64,000 nucleotides of DNA, taken from Limnephilus marmoratus (lineage: Eukaryota > Arthropoda > Insecta > Trichoptera > Limnephilidae). Shown here piece after piece: positions 1-11,624 of this stretch (position 1 is the stretch's first letter; each line of letters opens with the position of its first letter). The notes under the pieces were generated by a model. That model was not told the DNA's origin. It made no database searches and saw only the letters and a program-made list of their open reading frames with translations. The stretch covers positions 47,107,117 through 47,171,116 of the forward strand of contig OU862912.1 in assembly GCA_917880885.1 (NCBI GenBank), given 5' to 3'. Made by a program: the position numbers and the translations under genes.

Positions 1-646
1 AAAATATAAATGGATTTCGAAAGATTGTTCTTTTATCTAGCATTCGCATGTAATAAATTTTGAGAAAATTTTTTAATTTTTAGTATAATAAGGTTATTCC
101 CTAGGTCGTTGGCAGATTTGTTAAATTTTCAAAAAAGATTTTGTATTATACCACACCCAATTCAAATAATATAATCACGCAGTAAAATAAATCAATACAT
201 TATCTAGCAAACGCATGTTTTAGAATTTTAATTTTATTTTCAATAAAATCATTAAAAAATATGTACATACTACATACATGTGTTTCTTGACGAAAATTGG
301 TCCATTTGTGTATTTATTTGCGCACTTACAAACTAATATATTTCAGACTTTTTTTAACATTTTTATTAAATTTAGACATTATTGAAAAATGAAAAAATAC
401 TTATAATCAAAAAATAATTACAAAAAGTACATTATTTTAATAGTTTTATCATCACGCCTTTCAGCATTTTTGGATGAAGGTATAAATTAAAGCTAATTTG
501 GATTGAAATAAATTCGATATTGAGTTATAATTTTAAAAAGCTGGTACGGAGAATAATTAATCTTTCTCATTGTAACCGCCCTGCACGATCGTAAGAACAA
601 CTTTCGACGAAATGTGGATTTTCGTCCACTGGCTGGTTAAACGCTC
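1..646 (+). mobile_element. TTAA-flanked MITE family A, copy 1 (left end cut by window)
   Basis: This is a non-coding AT-rich repeat matching the copy at 39701-40412 in the same orientation, and the copies at 27924-28627 and 36638-37350 in reverse. Its right terminus ends CTGGTTAAACGCTC and is followed by TTAA at 647-650. The left terminus lies outside the window. No transposase frame is present, so it is non-autonomous. A TTAA target duplication points to the piggyBac superfamily, although the termini do not begin with the usual CCC/CCT. Confidence 0.8.
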
Positions 647-650
647 TTAA

Positions 651-1702
651 ATATTTTTTCCATTTTCTAATTTAGATAACACACATTTTATCTGGGATTT
701 TAGGCAGAATTGCGTTTTTGACATTAATTTTCTAAATAGAAAAGATAACAAATTTAGTATTATCTTCTGTTGTGACTGTTGGGATCAAATCGTCACTGGA
801 AAGAATAAATTAAATGGCTAAAGCGCCGTGCAGCTGGAAAGAAAGAGTGGCTCAAGCGCCATACAGCTGTATGCATTTTTCTGTTGCATCTGGATGGCGC
901 CTTAGCCATTTATCCTTTTCAGCGTCGAATTGATTCCAATGATAAAGTTGCTTGGGTGAACAAACGATCGTTGTAATTTATTATTATTATCAAAAAAAAA
1001 TCTTGCCAACGTCACTTCACTGTGTATCATAGAATTTTCTACAGTAATAAAGATTTAGAGAAAACCTTTGGCAGCTGTGGTCTACTTTGATAGCTTATTT
1101 CCTCCTTCCTGTCTTCAATACTCAAGTTTTAAACTATATTATCTAACAAAAGATGTTATAAATAACTCATCGGAACAGTTGTGCACCAAATAATAGTAAC
1201 TCAAATATAGCCTTGGGAACTGATTCAACTGTTTACCGTAACACCTGGCATGGATGGTTTGCAGGTTGGCAATCTCACTTCAGGTCAAGTGTTACCACGA
1301 GAGTTGCCCTGCATGTGCAATGTGCATACACACATTATTCTGCATGCGTTCTGAACTTTCTTTTGTAACTTGCCAACTGGTTATAGAACCGCTGTTTAAC
1401 AAACTTTCGATTGTACTTGCACAAATTTACCTGCATAATTTTACTGCATATCAAATGTAGTGCCAGCTCGCCAAAGTGCTTTACTGACTATTTCGTAGTC
1501 ATCGCTAATTTTCTCTCTAAGGTTTTATACCCATTTCACGGTTTAGGCCATATTTTAACAGATGTTAACTTTCCATTTCCAACGCTTGTTAGTTATGTTG
1601 GTTGTCTATCACTATTAATTTATAAACAGTGCCGCATGTTGAATGTCTTATTATTTGCTTTCAACATTAACTTGACGCTTTACAGTGTGCAGCCTTATCG
1701 TC
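651..1702. other. Non-coding stretch with a small imperfect hairpin
   Basis: No gene or transposase similarity is recognised. One local structure is visible: 813-838 (TAAATGGCTAAAGCGCC...) is repeated in inverted form at about 886-911, with roughly 22 of 26 positions pairing and a spacer of about 47 bases. Short open frames here lack domain or splice support. Confidence 0.5.
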
Positions 1703-1705
1703 TAA

Positions 1706-2727
1706 GAGCCCGTTCACACTTCCGTCGTAAAAACGGAGAGGGGTTCCGTCGTCACGACGGAAGCCCTAGCCGCTGTAGTGGCTCTATGGAGCTGTTCACA
1801 CTTGTCGGATCCGGCGCGAAGACGGATCCGTTTTTTTTCGCCGGAGAGTTCGCCTACGCAGAGCGTCCGTCGTGAAGCCGGAAGGGAACGCGCTGGCTCA
1901 TACATTTCAATGGAGCTGTTCACACTACACGGCGGGACGACGGATCCGTTTTGAACCCGCCACACCCCGCTTCACACTTCACCACCGCCCGCTCCCAGAC
2001 GCAAGGCGGCAGGCAATTTGTGTTTTTATGGGGCGCGCGTTTGGCGTTTTGTAATATTATTATATAATATATATGTTCGTTCCAGAATGCGATTTTTTCT
2101 ATTTAATCTCAAGAAAATATTTAGTCATATCATTCATGTTTTTTAGTGATTTTAGTTATAATAATTGCTGAATGATTTTCGCGTACTTTCTCCTTTTCAA
2201 GTATGCAAACACAATATTCTCCCACGGTTTGAACAAATAAGGTCCGACCCCTGAAGTAATTTTATGGCTGGAATTATATCAATACATTCCCTTACCGAAT
2301 TCGAAGAAAAAGTTTATTATTTAAATTGTTTTATTTTTAAGTAGGTATTTGTACATTTCAAATAGCACCTATTATGGCATTATAGCAACTATTTATGGCA
2401 GCCTCAAGGGAAAGTTTTTGCTGTCGGCCTTTTACGGCCCAAACTAAGAGGAACTTTTATAATAGTAAAATTTGCAATATTTGTCTGTCAGCTGTTTTAA
2501 ATGTAGTTTTATTGGTGGCCCAACAAGAGCTTCATCGTCGTCCATTGCGCAGTGCGCACGACCGTCTACTGAAGAATGATAAAATGTTTTGGTCGTTGTT
2601 TTCGTAGAGTAGGGTCCGTTTTCAAGACGGATCCGTCTTGAAAACGGAAGTGTGAACAGGGGCCTAGGGCTTCCGTCGTGACGACGGAACCCCTCTCCGT
2701 TTTTACGACGGAAGTGTGAACGGGCTC
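1706..2727. mobile_element. PIF/Harbinger-type non-autonomous element, 3-bp TAA duplication
   Basis: The terminal inverted repeats start GAGCCCGTTCACACTTCCGT and match essentially perfectly for over 60 bp (1706-1769 against the reverse complement of about 2664-2727). The flanks are TAA at 1703-1705 and at 2728-2730. A 3-bp TWA duplication is the hallmark of the PIF/Harbinger superfamily. Subterminal GTTCACAC motifs recur inside, at about 1793 and 1917. Internal open frames are compositional and show no DDE transposase, so the 1,022-bp element is non-autonomous. The terminus resembles the one at 38033. Confidence 0.75.
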
Positions 2728-2730
2728 TAA

Positions 2731-3239
2731 TGCCAAATGCTGGCCCGGTAGGTAAATATTATGTTCATGAGTATTGAATTTTGAACAACTTTACATTGAT
2801 AATTAATTTCTCCTTCGCTTCACGCTCGGTTTTCCTTCACGTAGTTTCCGAAATCTATGATTTCCCTCGCAGTTTCCCAATAATTACTGTAAATAATTTG
2901 TTAAGTCAACAACGTTTGAAGGAGTCTCATACATCCGGCACACTTTACATCCGGAGTTACATTACACTTTACCTCTTACCGGCCGTTCAAATATTTGCAT
3001 TAAATTAACTGCTAAGAAAAGAGGCTGTTCATGATTCAACACCTCGTTTCTGTTTACTCGGCGAACAAAAATAATATACGGGTTTGGTACCAATTAGGCT
3101 TTATTCTAGAGATGTGCGTATAGATACTGCATAATCGATATATTTCAAAATAATCACTTCAAATTCATTCGATTAAAACGATCAAATTAAAGTTTCTAAA
3201 CATTTATTAATGTTTGCAATTCTTTCGAATAAATTATTT
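2731..3239. other. Non-coding stretch, nothing recognised
   Basis: AT-rich spacer between the Harbinger-type element and the hairpin at 3240. I see no coding frame with domain content, RNA gene or repeat shared with the rest of the window. Confidence 0.4.
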
Positions 3240-3600
3240 AAATAAACAAAAATTTTAATAAAACAAGAAAACGACTTCAAAAAATGCACTAAAAAGTAAA
3301 AAAATAATTTCGTATTCTTCTACAACTTTATAATCAACTTACCTTTTCTACTCATCAATATGTACGTACGATTGTTATTTTTGGAGTCGGTGTCGGCGGG
3401 AGAGGAGCTGTCAAGTGAACACGCCGGGCTGCGGGTACCTTGGTTGACACCGACTCCAAAAATAACAATCGTACCTACATATTGATGAGTAGAAAAGGTA
3501 AGTTGATTATAAAGTTGTAGAAGAATACGAAATTATTTTTTTACTCTTTAGTGCATTTTTTGAAGTCGTTTTTTTGTTTTGTTAAAATTTTTGTTTATTT
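3240..3600. repeat. Near-perfect 155-bp inverted repeat (hairpin)
   Basis: The arms at 3240-3394 and 3446-3600 are reverse complements with about four mismatches in 155 positions. The spacer is 51 bp and GC-richer (3395-3445). A transcript from either strand would fold into a long double-stranded stem. No terminal duplication is obvious. Sequence to the right (3600-4050) looks like the degenerate tail of a dispersed repeat containing two related AAAAAAAGAATCATC segments and an A-tract near 3990. Confidence 0.85.
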
Positions 3601-5849
3601 TTTGATTTTTAGTGAATCTGAAGTACACTAACTAATTCGATTAGGATTCGGCCGAGTATCGTAAATTTATTCTTCAGAATTGGAGAGTTCCGTTACTTTG
3701 TCATGGATCCCATAATCAGAACCTAACCAAACTCTCATCAAACTACCCTTGAAGTACATCCTTTCCAATAAAAAAAGAATCATCGAAATCGGTTGGCGTG
3801 ATATTGAGTTATTCGTCCATTCCTCGCGCACATACTTTATGCAAATTTAAGACTTATATGATTTTCTTATGGATGCCATTGTCAGAACTGGACCAAATTA
3901 AAATGGAACCACACGGGAAGCATCAGCTTTCAAATAAAAAAAGAATCATCAATATCGGTTCACCCAGTCGAAAGTTCTGAGGTAACAAACATAAAAAAAA
4001 AAAAAAAATAATACAGTTGAATTGAGAACCTCATCCTTTTCGAAGTCGTTTAAAAAGAGAAAAGCTTTTAGTTTAAAATCGAAACAATCGAGATATTTAT
4101 TCCATTATTATATTTATTAACGCCCTTTTAGGGGTTTTTACACATGAATAGTAAAAATTATGTAGTCTTTATACATAACACATAACTGAACTGCCTCAGT
4201 AACAACATTTTGTATTTGTTTAGTGATAAATTGAAGAATTGAAGATGTCTACGGATTTGATATAACTATTTCCCTCCATTAATATTCTGGGCAAAGAGGA
4301 ATACAGAATTTCTGCACTGAAATAAATCCCGCCTTCTACTATTACGTGGTGGGATTTTAAAGCTTATCAATGCATGCATTTGTGGACTATCCACTCAAAT
4401 CATTTAAATTTTTTAGGTAGAAATGCAAAGGAAATGAAAATCCGTCTGTCCGACAATGGATGATAAAAAAATTACAACGAATACGATGTCGCAATTTTTT
4501 ACTCCTAAAAATTGCCTCGTCGCTATTTTAGGGAACAAAACAATTCGTTACACGTATTTACCAGGCATTATAGGTATCGAACATTTGAGTATCAAAATGT
4601 TTCGAGACGTCCATCACTAGTTTATTAAAAAATTGCGTCGAAGATTGTTTTTTCAAGAACCTACCTAAAATCATAATAAACTGTTGACCTTGCCACAATC
4701 ATGTGATATTATTCTAATCATTTCTCGCCTTCTCGTATCAGCTACATCGCTGTTTCTCATGCAATCGATTTATTTTATGTCGTACTAAATCGAATTGAGC
4801 GTGCGTGTGCCAGATCAGAAGTCAACTAAGAGTTTCCGTCTTAGCTCTGTTGCAGTACTTGACTACTATTATTATTGTAAGTATTATTAATTATTATTGC
4901 AAATGGTCAATCAATTCTGCCAGCCAACCGTCCCCAATCTAACAATTATCATCCCTGACTTGACTTGAAAAAAATGTTTCTTCAGGGGAAGGGAACTTCC
5001 GCTAAAATTTATCTACAGATCCACACACTCATTTAACTCAAATTATTACCACATTGACATTTTTAACTCAACTTTACGTGACATAAAACGAAAACTCACC
5101 AAGCACCATGACTCAAACTAGAAAGTTCAATCCCTATATATATATTCCCGTCCTTTGCCTCTTAATCCTATTCCTATGTTCCTCCTCCCCCCCCCCTTTT
5201 TTATATTTTGTAACTAAAAAATAAAACTTACATATCACACTTTTTTATTATAAGTATCATCAGTGGAAAGTTCATAATTGGCATAATTAACATCCTATTA
5301 TTTTATTATTTTGTAATCTCTGATTTGCTGTTAACTTTCTCTAAAATAACTAAAATAAAAAATAAAATAAAATTCGGAAGAGACTAGTTTTACATTTTAC
5401 TTACTGTATTCACCTAACTTTTTAGACGGTTAGAACCCTTTAGGAAACTCGGGATATGGTATTTTTTAAGAGCATTGTTAATCGTAGCATTAAAAAATCG
5501 TTTTCTTAAAATTTCATGAAAATTCGCATTGCGAGCGTAGAACAAGCTTGATAGCTCATTTATTGTTTCTTAAAAATATAATAGGTAGGCAATAAAAAAA
5601 AGACACCCTTTGGTCTTAAGACCATAAAAGGGGTTTCACCTTGTTCCATTTTCTGATCAAACGTTTTATTTTAATAACTATATATTTATTATTTTTTACA
5701 TTTTTATGTAAAACGTGTTAGTTATATAAGTATATAAAATAGAAATTATATTCGTAGTTCTCTTCACTAGGAGATCCTGTGCTGAGCGGGACTATGTTTT
5801 GTTTTCAGCGACTTCTATGGTTTAACTTCATGTTAAGTATAAGGTTTTC
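3601..5849. other. Non-coding; degenerate repeat tail, then no recognised feature
   Basis: Bases 3770-4050 contain two related segments, around 3770 and 3935, each with AAAAAAAGAATCATC followed by ATCGGTT. They end in an A-tract near 3990-4009, which suggests an old retroposon tail. From about 4050 to 5849 I recognise no gene, tRNA or repeat; there is a C-run near 5190. Confidence 0.4.
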
Positions 5850-6520
5850 CAGAAATTTCTACGACTATGTTTTAAGTATACTAGTAAGTTCATTTTCCGA
5901 TAGTTCCTTCAGCCAGCATTTAATGTCCTTAATGTAACTATTTTTTTATTTCAATTTGTTTGATACTAAGTGGGAGTCTGTTATATAACTTTACTGCTGA
6001 AAATTCAGAACTTCTTTGTCCAAACGAAGAGTTACACTTTGGTATATTAAGTATGTCTGTTTGTTTGGCTCAGGTTTTACGAGCAAGTGAGCTGTCTGCC
6101 TCTGAATCGTTTTTGAGGTGATGTACTAGAATGTTTTTGGCATAGATTTTCTGTATGCTTGGAACATCAAACTGTTTAAAAATTTCTGTTGTTGACGTCC
6201 TTATGGGGGACCTTTAGTATGGTCTTTATAATGCAATTCTGAGTTATCTTCAGTTGTTTTATGTGTTTAGATGCTGCTGAGCCCCTTCCTATTACTCCAT
6301 ATTCCAATCAAGAGTGTCATAAAGCATAATATACTCTCTTTAAATCCCTCGTTGACAAGATGTTTCGTAATTTTTTGACGAAGTAGATGGGTTTTGTTAG
6401 CTTTTTTGAGGTTCGACCAATGTGTGAATCCCACTGTAATTTTTCATCAATTTCAATCCCAAGATATTTAATACTTTTTGTTTGGGTAATATACGGGCAG
6501 GAACATTATGGAAAATTATT
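5850..6520 (-). pseudogene. LINE reverse transcriptase C-terminal remnant (jockey/CR1-like)
   Basis: Translating the minus strand from about 6500 downwards gives a recognisable segment after the RT palm of a jockey/CR1-like LINE. It has a KYLGIEIDEKLQWDSHI block, then LTKPIYFVKKLRNIL, then an IKTILKVPHKDVNNR block. Several stops and frame changes interrupt it, so it is dead. The order (KYLG box, then KVP box) fits the far C-terminus of ORF2. The remnant at 43862-44286 carries a related IL(K)VP block and may be the same family. Upstream palm motifs are missing. Confidence 0.65.
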
Positions 6521-7161
6521 TTGACATTCGTGGAATTTAAAGATATGCTCATTCATTGGTTGTCCTTTTTCAAAATCAAATCACAAATATGCGTAGAGAG
6601 CAATTCTTAACAACAATGATTAATCCTGAAAAATTGTATACCTACGGGCTTATCTCATCGATTAAAAAATAACATGGATAGACAGTGTATTATTACTATA
6701 TTGTTGATGTATTTGAACGTGGTTCGATCGTGTGTTTATTCTGGGATCTTCTGAACAACATTTTTTTATTGTATCTTACAAGTTTACCTTTGCGTTACGT
6801 CACCTATAATTATTTATTTAGAGTGACGTCAAATATTTAAGGTAGATCACATTGCTCATCGAGCCTACATTCTTGTTCATTTGGAGCCTCCTAGCTTATT
6901 GTTAAATATCTAATATTAAAGGTATGTCTTAAATATAATATTTTGGATTTACAACCCGGCTGAGCCCCAGTATCAACACTCTTTATTTCTTTTCGAACGA
7001 TTGAAAATATCGCTGGTTTTTGACAGTTAAATGGACAATTTAAATATCTACAGCTCACGATGGGAATGACTTTTCTGCTCAAAATAGTTGCGCTAACCTA
7101 AAAATTACAGTTAGAATCAACTACAAATGTCGTGACGCCAGCGATCACTGTTTGAAGGTTT
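6521..7161. other. Non-coding stretch, nothing recognised
   Basis: I see no gene or clear repeat between the two LINE remnants. The short minus-strand frame at 6891-7082 has no recognisable domain. Confidence 0.35.
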
Positions 7162-7247
7162 TTAATAATAATAATAATATTTTTTATTTTAGTAATTTGT
7201 ACATTTAAGTTTACAAATTTCTAATTGATTATAATATTTCATATTCA

Positions 7248-7490
7248 CTATATTTTTTCAAGTTTTATGTAGCTCCTACAATACATCTTGAACTTTCCAA
7301 TTGGTGTGGACTTTAAAGTTTCTGGTAGTGTGTTATACAACTTCATTCCCTTGTACAGTAGACTGTTTTGCGTATTCGCTTTGTCCTTTTTTTGTAGCCT
7401 AATTTCCTTGCACGTCCTTGTGTTATATCTGTGAATGTCTTTATTGTATACAAATTTATTTGAGAAGTATTTTGGTAACGTGTTGTTCAA
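7248..7490 (-). pseudogene. LINE ORF2 extreme C-terminus remnant
   Basis: This 80-residue minus-strand frame contains HRYNTRTCKEIRL, then NSLLYKGMKLYNTLPETLK. That HxYNTR ... LYKG..LYN.LP arrangement is typical of the last ~80 residues of jockey/CR1-type LINE ORF2 proteins. Its stop at 7248 is followed, in the direction of transcription, by an ATT-rich microsatellite at about 7162-7180, as expected for a LINE 3' tail. It is a 5'-truncated dead copy with no catalytic domain. Confidence 0.6.
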
Positions 7491-8073
7491 TATTTTGTGG
7501 ATAAATACCTAAAATATTTTATTTTTTCTTTCAACAAGATTTTCGGCTTTATCATTTATTTTCAAATCTCTCTGCCTTTGCCACGTTTCATCACATAAAT
7601 AATAAATATAAATGTTGTTTATTCCAATATTTTTATTTATCCAGACGAATACTTTCTACTTTTTCTATTTAAGTGACGATTCTTGTCTCTGTCCACGTTT
7701 TTACCAATGTGTTTTATTTTATGTTTTTGTTGTAACGTTTTTAATTGTATTATATATTCTTTATTGTTTTATTTTTTTAAGCATTTACAATAAGAGTGAT
7801 ACAAACAACTTATAGAGGGTGTAATAAATAAATAAATAAATTTAAAAATTCGATGATTAATTTTATTTACTTTTATGAATGGGTTATTTCTGTGTGGCAT
7901 AATCGTTTGCGATCGCTATTTTGCTACGCAATTGTATGCAACACAATAACACCGCGTCTATTCTCAGTAACGACAAAATAATTCAAAAGAAAACCGCAGA
8001 ACTGTTAATTTATGACTTGCTATGAAAATCATTCATAAATATCTTCTTCGATTCCAAAGCTGTTGAAATCAAC
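7491..8073. other. AT-rich flank; possible core promoter for the 8074 exon
   Basis: A TAAA/AATA microsatellite lies at 7820-7842. About 110 bp before the ATG at 8074 there is a TCAGT at 7964-7968, which matches the arthropod initiator consensus and could mark a start site. No TATA box stands about 30 bases upstream of it. This is suggestive only. Confidence 0.25.
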
Positions 8074-8121
8074 ATGACGAGTTTACTCACATTACTGGCT
8101 TGGGCTACTTTTCTATTGGGT
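8074..8121 (+). CDS. Probable first coding exon: signal peptide start
   Basis: ATG at 8074 in a good context (ATCAACATGA) opens 16 codons reading MTSLLTLLAWATFLLG. This is a short polar start followed by a leucine/alanine-rich hydrophobic core, typical of a secretory signal peptide. The exon ends exactly at a consensus donor, GTAAGT at 8122-8127, in phase 0. It would be the first coding exon of a secreted or membrane protein whose remaining exons I cannot locate; they may lie beyond the window or be too short to see. It is far too short to assign a family. The combination of start context, hydrophobicity and perfect donor is the only support, and chance is not excluded. Confidence 0.45.
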
Positions 8122-8127
8122 GTAAGT

Positions 8128-9113
8128 ACTCAACTTGTAAATGTACGTCTGTATTCTGTACCTGTCTGATCTGAAGTAATGATCGCCTCAGGTGCATTAC
8201 TATTACGTCAGAACTTCATTTACCATCTTACTTCAACATAAGCCATACGCTGTCCTACATGTTGTAAAGATTGACGAGAACTTGTACAAGAAATGTTTCA
8301 TACCTCATAATAATAAATACTAAATTAATAAATGACTCTGCAATCCTAAACTGGCAATTTGGCAATTAGCTTCAATTACTCCGAATACATTTTCACCCAC
8401 TTAGTAGAATCGTTTAAAGAATTTAATAATATCCAAATGACTTTGGAGACTTGAAAATTGTTTTATAAGTGTGTGCAGAAAATTACATGCTTTTAATGCG
8501 GTATTTTAAAGTTTAAAATAAACACACTTTTCGTTAAATGTGTTTCTAAATTTCTCTAAAAAACAATTAACAGTGTTAATCTCAAGTGATCTCCCAGGTA
8601 AGTATTTTCTACATTTTAACGTGGCATAACGTTCATTGGTCAAATCGATCACGGAAATTTGAAAATCTGTAAAGGATAAAATGTTAATTGTTCAAGAGAG
8701 CGAAAAGAAAGTTTTTTTTTTTTCAAAAAATCGTATTTCCTGTTTTTATAGACCTGTAATTATGAATTTTAATTACAAAAAAAGCATTGAATAGTTCTTT
8801 TAGAATACTTAACTTTTTAGGCAAATGTCTGTAATAACAGTATCTATTTAATTTATTTTTAATATTTAAGAAAAAAATCCTCTTAAAATGCAAGATGCAC
8901 TTATTTTCCTAGAAATATTTCGACAAGGCAGATCGAAAGAACAAAAACCCAGAAAAATCACATATTTAACTCACTTTTGAATTTATTGTCCTTTACAGCA
9001 TTTCAAAATTTCGCTATGTACGTCGCTACATTTTCGGTATGTACGTAAATTGTACTTGGATGCAATCTGTTAGCTGTAATTTGTTATAAAAGTTTGTCTA
9101 GTCTGTATTAGTA
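8128..9113. other. Probable intron, no feature recognised
   Basis: AT-rich sequence following the donor at 8122. I could not find an acceptor followed by a convincing coding exon. If the 8074 exon is real, this is its first intron. Confidence 0.3.
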
Positions 9114-9830
9114 ACTAGCTGACCCGGCCACGCGTTTTTGTGGCTAACAAAACACAACGCCATCTACTGGATGGTTTCACAACCTTTTAACTCACACCAC
9201 CATCTGCTAATTTGTATGCAAATCAAATAGATCGGTCGCTCCATTTATATTACTATAGCTAGTTCCCGGTATGCGTTGCTATGCCGCTTAATAGAGAAAT
9301 TGTTTCCCCCTTCACATTCGTCCCGTTCCCCTCCACCTCCCCTTCCTCTCCCGCGTCGCCTTCCACTCTCGCGTTCCCACTCCGCCTTCCCTCTCCCCAC
9401 TCCCCTTGCCCGCTTCCCCCGTCCCGCGAACCCCCCTACCGAGTCCCCCCGTCTCCTGAGTTTCTCTCCCCCCTCCCGAGTTCCTCTCCCCTCTTCCGGG
9501 TTCCCCTCCCTCTCTCGAAATCCATTCATTCAGTTCCGGTACATCCAGTTTTCAAACCGCTCGCGAACCACCTAATGCAACTTTTTTTATAGAAATTTCA
9601 TAATGCCAGAGCTCAGCTTACTCATAAAAACCTTCGCGGGCATGCACATATCAAATCCCCAAAGTTTGAATGAAATAGATAAAGTCGTTCGGAAGTTATG
9701 TTCGTGCATACATTTAGACTTGGACGATTCATTTTTATTTATACAGATAGATTGCATTTTACCTTTGGAGGGGTGCAGACATACGTTTACCGTTTGTCTC
9801 ATTTTCGACTGTTGACATTTAGTGTGTAGG
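9114..9830 (-). repeat. Pyrimidine-rich dispersed repeats ending CTAG (Helitron-like termini), copy 1
   Basis: On the minus strand two units end here in CTAG. One ends at the ACTAGCTGACCCGG complement near 9114. The other ends near 9259 after GCATACCGGGAA. The second contains a C/T-rich low-complexity block at 9300-9520. Similar units on the plus strand end at 32756, 47506 and 48384, all as CGGG...CTAG followed by T. A CTAG end next to T is what non-autonomous Helitrons show, but I cannot confirm a 5' TC end here. Overlapping open frames in the C/T block are compositional artefacts. Confidence 0.45.
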
Positions 9831-9950
9831 AAAGAGGGACTGCATTATATGCTTAAGTACAAAAGTAAAACAATCAGCGCATTGCCATTTGACGTTTTTG
9901 AATTTTTGGAATTCACATATATCTTCTTCTTTTTCTTGTGCCCTGTCCGT

Positions 9951-10569
9951 TCAACGGACGTTGGCTATCATGTTGGCTATGCGGACTTTGTTTACTGCGG
10001 CCCGGAACAGCTCCACGGTAGACTGGCCAAAACACTGTCTCAGGTTTTTCAGCCATGAGGTTCTCCTTCTTCCAGGGCCCCGTCTTCCGGCAATCTTTCT
10101 CTGCATTATGAGATGCAAGATCTCGTACTTCTCTGGATGTCTCATCACATGTCCAAGATATTGAAGTTTTCGGATTTTTATAGTTTTAATTACTTCCTTT
10201 TCTTTATTCACCCGAACCATAACTCTTCGTTTGTAACCCTGTCCATCCAGATTATTTTAAGTATTCTTCTGTAGATCCACATCTCGAATGCCTCAAGTCG
10301 CCTAATTAGTTCTTCAGTAAGCGTTCATGCGTCCATTCCGTAAAATAATATCGAAAACACGTAGCATCTGACCATTCGCATTCGTAATCCAAGGTTGAGA
10401 TCATGACTGCAGAACATTTTTTCATGCGGATAAAGGTTGCACGAGCTTGCTCAATGCGGCATTTGATTTCAACTGAAGGATCCCACTCATATCCACTCAT
10501 ATCAGTGTTGAATATTATACTTATCACAATATTGCTGCAGCTCTTTTGAAATTTGAAAACTCGTTCCAT
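9951..10569 (-). pseudogene. RTE-like endonuclease/reverse-transcriptase remnant, C-terminal
   Basis: Two minus-strand blocks survive. The upstream one (10569-10306) contains EWDPSVEIKCRIEQARATFI, a typical segment after the RT palm. The downstream one (10220-9951) contains KIRKLQYLGHVMRHPEKYEIL, then GRRGPGRRRTSWLKNLRQ and a final IANVR. This GKxRG(P/R)GRRR..SWL..LR and IANVR ending is characteristic of insect RTE-type ORF2 proteins. The two blocks lie in different frames with intervening stops, so the copy is inactive. No catalytic YADD box remains. Confidence 0.7.
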
Positions 10570-11624
10570 ATAAAATGTATGATGAAAATAATTTTATTTA
10601 TACTTTTTTTTGGTGAATTTTTCCGTTGTTTTAATAGCTATTCTGCTATTCGGGGCGGAGACAAATTCAACAAATCAAAGATAATAAAAATCGGTCCAGC
10701 CGTTCTCAAGTTATAAATGGTGTAACTTACCCGACTTTGTTTTATAATATATTAAGATAAGTAAAAAATAATAAGATAGAGCATTGCAGATATACATATA
10801 TCATAAACTTGTACAGGGCCCGTAAGGCGATTAAAAAATCTTCGGTGCTTTGCAAATCATCCAAATTTTAGTTTTATTTTAACATAACATTCGTGACGTC
10901 TAAGTGTTAACTTTTTCTGGTTAACCATTTGGTTTAGAAATTGTACATACAGCAAGCCTTTCTTGTCTTCAATGTTTACAAAAAAGTATTTCTACACGTT
11001 GTTGATAATAAAAATTGTGCTTTTTTCTTAATTTTTAACGCGATGATAATGATTGTCATATCGATGTCAATTATTCTTGTAGATAGTTTCCTCTGACTTG
11101 AAGTTTGACCACATCCGCATGTAACAAAAGGGAAGTACTTTATTTTTACTTTTTTCATTGAGGGAAATTACTCGAGCTGAAGTGAGGAACCTACGCCTCT
11201 ACACATTTAAAAAATAATGTGGTTAATAAGAGTGGGTTGATGCGTGTAATAATAAAGGTTATGAGTTATGAGTTTTTCCAAAATAAATATTATTTTTAGC
11301 AGAAAGCAATTCCACTGCGGTTTGCCTTAATTGGTTTCATTTAAACAAATTCTTTGTTTTAAACCACAATATTTATAGTGTGTACCCGTTTCGGAATTAA
11401 CCGGCCAGTTTCCATTGCAAACTGTGCACCCCATATTTTTCTCTTCTCCTTTTTCTACGCCTTAAATAAAAAATTTCGTTTTACTTTTTTCCAATGGAGG
11501 GTTCTTATGAAACCAATATCTTAAAATGTTTTATTTTAATTTTAATTTCACTAAGTTTTCACAAATAAAGCTTATTTCGAATTGATTAAATTACATTTTT
11601 TTGAACTTACATTTTTTAAGATAT
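10570..11624. other. Non-coding AT-rich stretch
   Basis: No gene, RNA gene or repeat shared with other parts of the window is recognised. The minus-strand frame at 10976-11158 shows no domain. Confidence 0.35.

Noticed and set aside
1411..2054. Frames of 60-154 codons in and next to the Harbinger-type element
   Set aside because: They cross the element boundary at 1706 and read through its GC-rich inverted repeat; no transposase motif.
9245..9592. Overlapping proline/serine- and glycine/arginine-rich open frames on both strands, also at 32431-32858, 47186-47529 and 48011-48340
   Set aside because: They coincide with strand-asymmetric low-complexity blocks of CTAG-terminated repeats. Several frames are open at once purely because stop codons are rare in C/T- or G-rich DNA.
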